DNA from: Porphyra umbilicalis
Taxonomy: Eukaryota; Rhodophyta; Bangiophyceae; Bangiales; Bangiaceae
Reading direction: 5' to 3'
DNA: 21,477 nucleotides
NCBI GenBank assembly: GCA_002049455.2
Contig: KV919336.1
Location: forward strand, 1-21,477
Positions 18,038-21,477 of this stretch are shown in pieces. The notes below the pieces were generated by a model. The model was given only the letters and a program-made list of their open reading frames with translations. It made no database searches and was not told the DNA's origin. The first letter of the stretch is position 1. Every line of letters starts with the position of its first letter. The translations under genes and the position numbers were made by a program.

Positions 18038-18048
18038 TAACAGCCCTA
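18038..18048 (-). repeat. Right terminal inverted repeat of the hAT element
   Basis: TAACAGCCCTA, the exact reverse complement of the left TIR, followed directly by the right copy of the target duplication. Confidence 0.9.
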
Positions 18049-18056
18049 CTTCTAGG
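18049..18056 (+). repeat. Right 8-bp target-site duplication of the hAT element
   Basis: CTTCTAGG, differing from the left copy ATTCTAGG only at the first base. Confidence 0.85.
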
Positions 18057-18623
18057 TCACTATTGCAGCGGTTTCGGTCTCACCGGCCACGTCGTTCTGG
18101 AAGTCGGGCCCCTACAAGTTCATCGGATCCTGATTGGAGCGACGAGCTCGCTGATTGGCTCATCGTACCATCTATCTCAGTAAGCACGGAGCAGAAGGCG
18201 ATGGTCGCGATTTGCAGCTGGGCCGACCGGAGAGGCGGCAATTTTTGGCGCTTGTGGGACGGGTCATCGGTGGACGGTATCGTCAGACGCAGCGCTGGGG
18301 CCCAGCCGGAGGGACTATAACTCAAGTCGCTGTCAGCCTCTCGTCGCGGAGACCACACTATTTGGATTGCTCTTCTCAAGAAGGGCCCCGATGGAAAGAC
18401 CGTCCGATACAAGGCGACGGACCTCGACGTCATCGCGATTGTGCTGCGCGACGGATGTGATTCCAATTTCTTGCCTGTCTATCTGGAATTTTTCGTATGT
18501 CGTTTCTACGTGAGAGGCGACTGATTTCGGAGAGGGGGACCCCGCCCGCACCGACCAAGGGCTGTACGGCTTCGTTTAGGATGTGTCCTATCATGTGCGA
18601 AGCGCTGCGGGTGCGATGTTTTT
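18057..18623. other. No recognisable feature
   Basis: Mixed-composition DNA. Open frames of 85 to 128 codons on both strands overlap each other and show no recognisable motif. Confidence 0.35.
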
Positions 18624-18750
18624 CCCGTAGCACCCTGTAGCACGCTGTAACAGAACCCTGTAGGACCCTGGCACAGTTTCCGCGTGTAACAGCCTGTTGC
18701 ACCCTGTAGCACTCGTAACAGTTACAGCGTGTAGCACCCTGCACAGTTGA
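18624..18750. repeat. Degenerate TGTAGCACCC minisatellite
   Basis: Imperfect copies of TGTAGCACCC and TGTAACAG words recur across this stretch (for example near 18630, 18639, 18702 and 18730). The minus strand reads repeatedly as CYRVLQGATG-like peptides. It is an old, decayed minisatellite with no fixed period. Confidence 0.65.
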
Positions 18751-20810
18751 TCATCCCTCTTGACATCGACGGCATCGGCCAAAAATGGGACGACAGCAAT
18801 ATGATGATGAAGGGGACCTGATGAATTCTATGGCCAATAAGTGGGCAGAGGGCTGGGCTGATCCCCAAGGAACCACCACATCCAATAGATACCTCGGCTG
18901 ACAACTGACCCGATGAAGCTGGAGGTATCGGATGGCCCACAACGCTCCTTGTTCCGATCCTCCCAGCGATGTAGGAGAACTACACAATGTCATATGTCCT
19001 TTCTGTTGAGCTGACAGCAAGTTTCCACTTGCATGTCTTTCGTCATCTTCGGACTGCATCCATGAAGGATTGGCGGGTCTACCGCCTGCTTCCCCGTTCC
19101 GGACAGGCGCTCAGTATTATACCCGAGCTCATACTTAATGCTTACTGTTAAAGTAGTATTCGTTTTGTTCTTTCGCAATCCTCATACGCCGTCGCCGCCG
19201 GCCGCCGCTTCTCCTACAGAGGCGGCGGCAGCAGCGATTAAAGTGGCACCCGCCCTCACGTCGAACACATGCCCGCGCGGCTACCCATGCACGTGCTACA
19301 TGCATACGCATGTGCGGGCGTCACCAAGCACTTTTTCCAGTGAGCATCCTTCAGGGACGGCAACGACGCCCCTCGCATCCGGGGCAACAGCGGTGCCGCC
19401 CCGTGAAGTCGGGAAGTCGTGCGTACGAACTGTCGGAACTAAAAAGGGCGCTAAACGCAATGAAAATCGTCGGAGCTTGCTACCCAATACATTCTAGCAG
19501 AGCAAGCGCAATGGGCAAACGAAGACAGGGAACAGTATCACAAGTAACAGGACTGCATAAGTTGCGCCTGCGCGAAAATGCCGTTCCAGCGCAAAAATCT
19601 GTCCCACCAGACTCACCGGACCCCCAATCGCCGCGCTGCCACCACCGTAGCCTGCGGCTGCGCCATCAGCTGCGCTGTCTCTGCCCTGTAAGCGCACCGT
19701 CACGAAGCACTCGACTCACCGGTCTGTCGTGAAGGGCGCACACGCCGCCCAGAGTGGCAACGCGGGTCGCCTACTGCAGCGGCGCTGCTGCCGCCACACC
19801 TTCCCCCCCACCCCGGCAGGCGACGGATTGGAATTGCACCGGCATTATCACGGGACAGCGCATTCTCTAGCAGCACTACTAACTTCTGGCTGCACCCGCT
19901 GACCCGCAGCTGTCGCCGGCCACGAGGCCGCGCCGGCGGTGCTGCAGAACATGTGCCAGTCGCCGGAGGCAGTGGGTGACGGGGGAAGATGTCGCACGTG
20001 GCGCCGGGTGCTTAGTGGCCTGCGGCAAGCGCGGCAGCGGGAAGATGGGCCACAGCAGCGATAAACTACATGGGTGGGGGGGCGACGGCACCACCGCTGC
20101 CGCTACAGTCCCTTCCGGCGCGACTTCGAAGGCGCCGGCGGCCGCTCCGGCTGCGCTCGCGTCGTCTGCCGGAGGTTGCAGCTGCGGTGGCGGCGGCGGT
20201 GGCTCGCAGTTCACTGCTGTGATTGTCGACCACATGGACAGTCAATGGATTGATGTGCTGGACGGGGTTACGGCGGTGACGGCATGAGAGCGACGGTAGC
20301 AGGCCGCCGGGGGCATGCCCGCTGGTCGCCGACGGCGGTGATTAGAGGCGGCGGAGCGGCAGCCGACCGGCGTTGAGGCTGCAACAACATCATGAGGGGC
20401 CCACACTCGGGTCGCGGCCGCTGCGCGAACGGCTGCAGGTACGCCTCGTCGCCGCCGTCGCCGGCGCCTTCTTTCAATCGACTGATGAAGCCAACGCGAT
20501 CGCCGCGACACTGCCACTCGCCGCGAGGCGTCGACACCACGAGAACTGCGGACATCGGTCGGCCGCCTCCTTGCAGAGGGGATCTCTGGGCGGCCGCCGC
20601 GTTGGGCAGCAGTGCCGTCACACAGCAGCCGACAAATGCCGCCGTGGTGGGTTCAGCGGGCGACGTGCCACCCATGGCGGGGGGTTGGGGGGAAGGTGGG
20701 TAAGAGGCCGCTGTTCTGTGCTCCTGACAAGGACTGGGTCCACTTCGTCCGCATTATCGCCATCGGCCGCTTACTTCCAGATCTCTGCAAATTGCTTCAA
20801 ATACAGCAAA
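18751..20810. other. About 2 kb without a recognisable gene
   Basis: I found only short or composition-driven ORFs here (for example 119 codons on plus at 19138-19497, 140 on plus at 19310-19732, 118 on minus at 19879-20235 and 151 on plus at 20373-20828). Their translations are Ala/Pro/Gly/Arg-rich in the GC-rich parts, with a glycine run near 20190. No transposon hallmark, tRNA or known RNA was seen. An exon of an intron-rich gene cannot be excluded. Confidence 0.35.
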
Positions 20811-20921
20811 AGGTTGTTGGTACGATGATGACCGATGCCCCGCATCGAGGTTGTTGGTACGATGATGACCGATGCCCCGCATCGAGGTTGTTGGTACGAT
20901 GATGACCGATGCCCCGCATCG
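20811..20921 (+). repeat. Perfect 37-bp tandem repeat, three units
   Basis: Identical units lie at 20811-20847, 20848-20884 and 20885-20921. Each contains a perfect hairpin (CGATGC, loop CCC, GCATCG). There are no spacers, and the period is not a multiple of three, so overlapping ORFs change frame between units. The perfect identity implies recent expansion. Confidence 0.95.
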
Positions 20922-21477
20922 AGGTGAAGTTTTTTGTGAGAAGCAAAATACAACGAAACGACTGGGGTAGGGAAGCAGGTGAGAGGGATTCGAGGAAGAT
21001 GCTGCGCCGTAGAGGAGAGGAGGAATCAACGTGATACATGTGCAATGTCCGGGAGTGCTGTGCAACCCCCACTGCCAGATAAAGTAGGAACTTTTACTCT
21101 CACTCACTCCCAGTGCTGTCCTTTTCTTCGTACACGTCTCCCAACAAAGACATTCGCGCCCTAAAACCTTAAGAGTTCCTCGAAAGCGCTGGTGCGGCGG
21201 CTGCAGTCTGAGTACAAGCATGACACACATAAAAGGTGTCGCAAGTACAGCCTAGCCATGATCTCCCACCCCACCGGACAATGTCACAGCGCACCGTGCA
21301 GTGGATATTCTCCTGCACACAAGCGCTCCGCGCGTCTTCAGTAACACAGTAGACCCGCTTTTTTTCCTGTTCGGCTTCCCTTGACGGGCGTTCGAGCCTG
21401 GCTGCCGGCTGCCTGCAGTGTTGCGTGACATGCTCCTCGGTCGAGTGTAAAACCTCGCGTGGCATCGTCTCCTGAGC
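20922..21477. other. No recognisable feature to window end
   Basis: Moderate-GC DNA with short ORFs on both strands (up to 98 codons on minus at 21169-21465) and no recognisable product. Confidence 0.35.

Larger units (their letters stand above)
14233..18048 (+). mobile_element. hAT-superfamily DNA transposon, end-to-end (3,816 bp)
   Basis: The ends are defined by 11-bp perfect terminal inverted repeats beginning TAGGG, typical of hAT termini, flanked by an 8-bp target duplication with one mismatch. Inside lies a plus-strand hAT transposase with BED finger and C-terminal dimerisation domain, about 360 bp from the left end and 810 bp from the right end. The transposase frame is broken, so the copy is probably non-autonomous now, although intact ends would allow mobilisation by a related transposase. 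The one mismatch in the duplication suggests the insertion is not brand new. Confidence 0.92.

Noticed and set aside
18624..18750. Telomeric or interstitial telomere repeat
   Set aside because: The TGTAGCACCC words are degenerate and do not match known telomere units such as TTAGGG or TTTAGGG.
20811..20921. CRISPR array
   Set aside because: The 37-bp repeats abut with no spacers, and the context is eukaryotic.

Overview
This is a GC-rich nuclear-type eukaryotic sequence, most likely from a protist or microalga with a repeat-rich genome; I cannot name the species. The evidence is a tyrosine-recombinase (DIRS-like) retrotransposon remnant, an hAT DNA transposon with terminal inverted repeats and target duplication, minisatellites, CGG-type microsatellites, long C/G homopolymers, and no bacterial-style operons. 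No intact host gene of known function could be identified. Most long open frames in the GC-rich parts are open by composition.

Positions 1-9442 form one giant inverted repeat. The left arm (1-4566) and the right arm (4874-9442) are reverse complements flanking a 307-bp unique, CGG-rich spacer (4567-4873). Every difference I found between the arms is a one-base length change, nearly all in a homopolymer, and I found no substitutions. The left arm begins at the window edge, so its outer end is not visible. Within each arm, from outside inward, there are: a GC-rich block, a lower-GC block with several perfect short hairpins, a mixed block of unrecognised overlapping ORFs, a roughly 50% GC block with a 255-codon unrecognised ORF, a 105-bp tandem duplication, and a very GC-rich block with long C runs.

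Positions 9586-11624 hold a degraded, 5'-truncated DIRS-like retrotransposon on the minus strand. RNase H is followed by the DIRS connecting region and a tyrosine recombinase whose catalytic residues are still recognisable, but the frame has one frameshift and two in-frame stops. A 47-bp sequence just beyond the recombinase stop recurs, diverged, inside both palindrome arms.

Positions 11860-13464 are low-complexity and minisatellite DNA, including a C-rich strand-asymmetric tract, a 54/216-bp repeat family and six 57-bp units. These are followed by an unrecognised 186-codon ORF.

Positions 14233-18048 are a complete-looking hAT transposon. It has 11-bp perfect TIRs, an 8-bp target duplication with one mismatch, subterminal GGACAGT motifs, and a broken transposase retaining the BED finger, the catalytic D/D/E candidates and the C-terminal dimerisation domain. 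From 18057 to the end there is mostly featureless DNA with two minisatellites (18624-18750 and a perfect 37-bp x3 array at 20811-20921).

Taken together the window looks like a mobile-element and satellite-rich chromosomal region, possibly a contig end, rather than a gene cluster.
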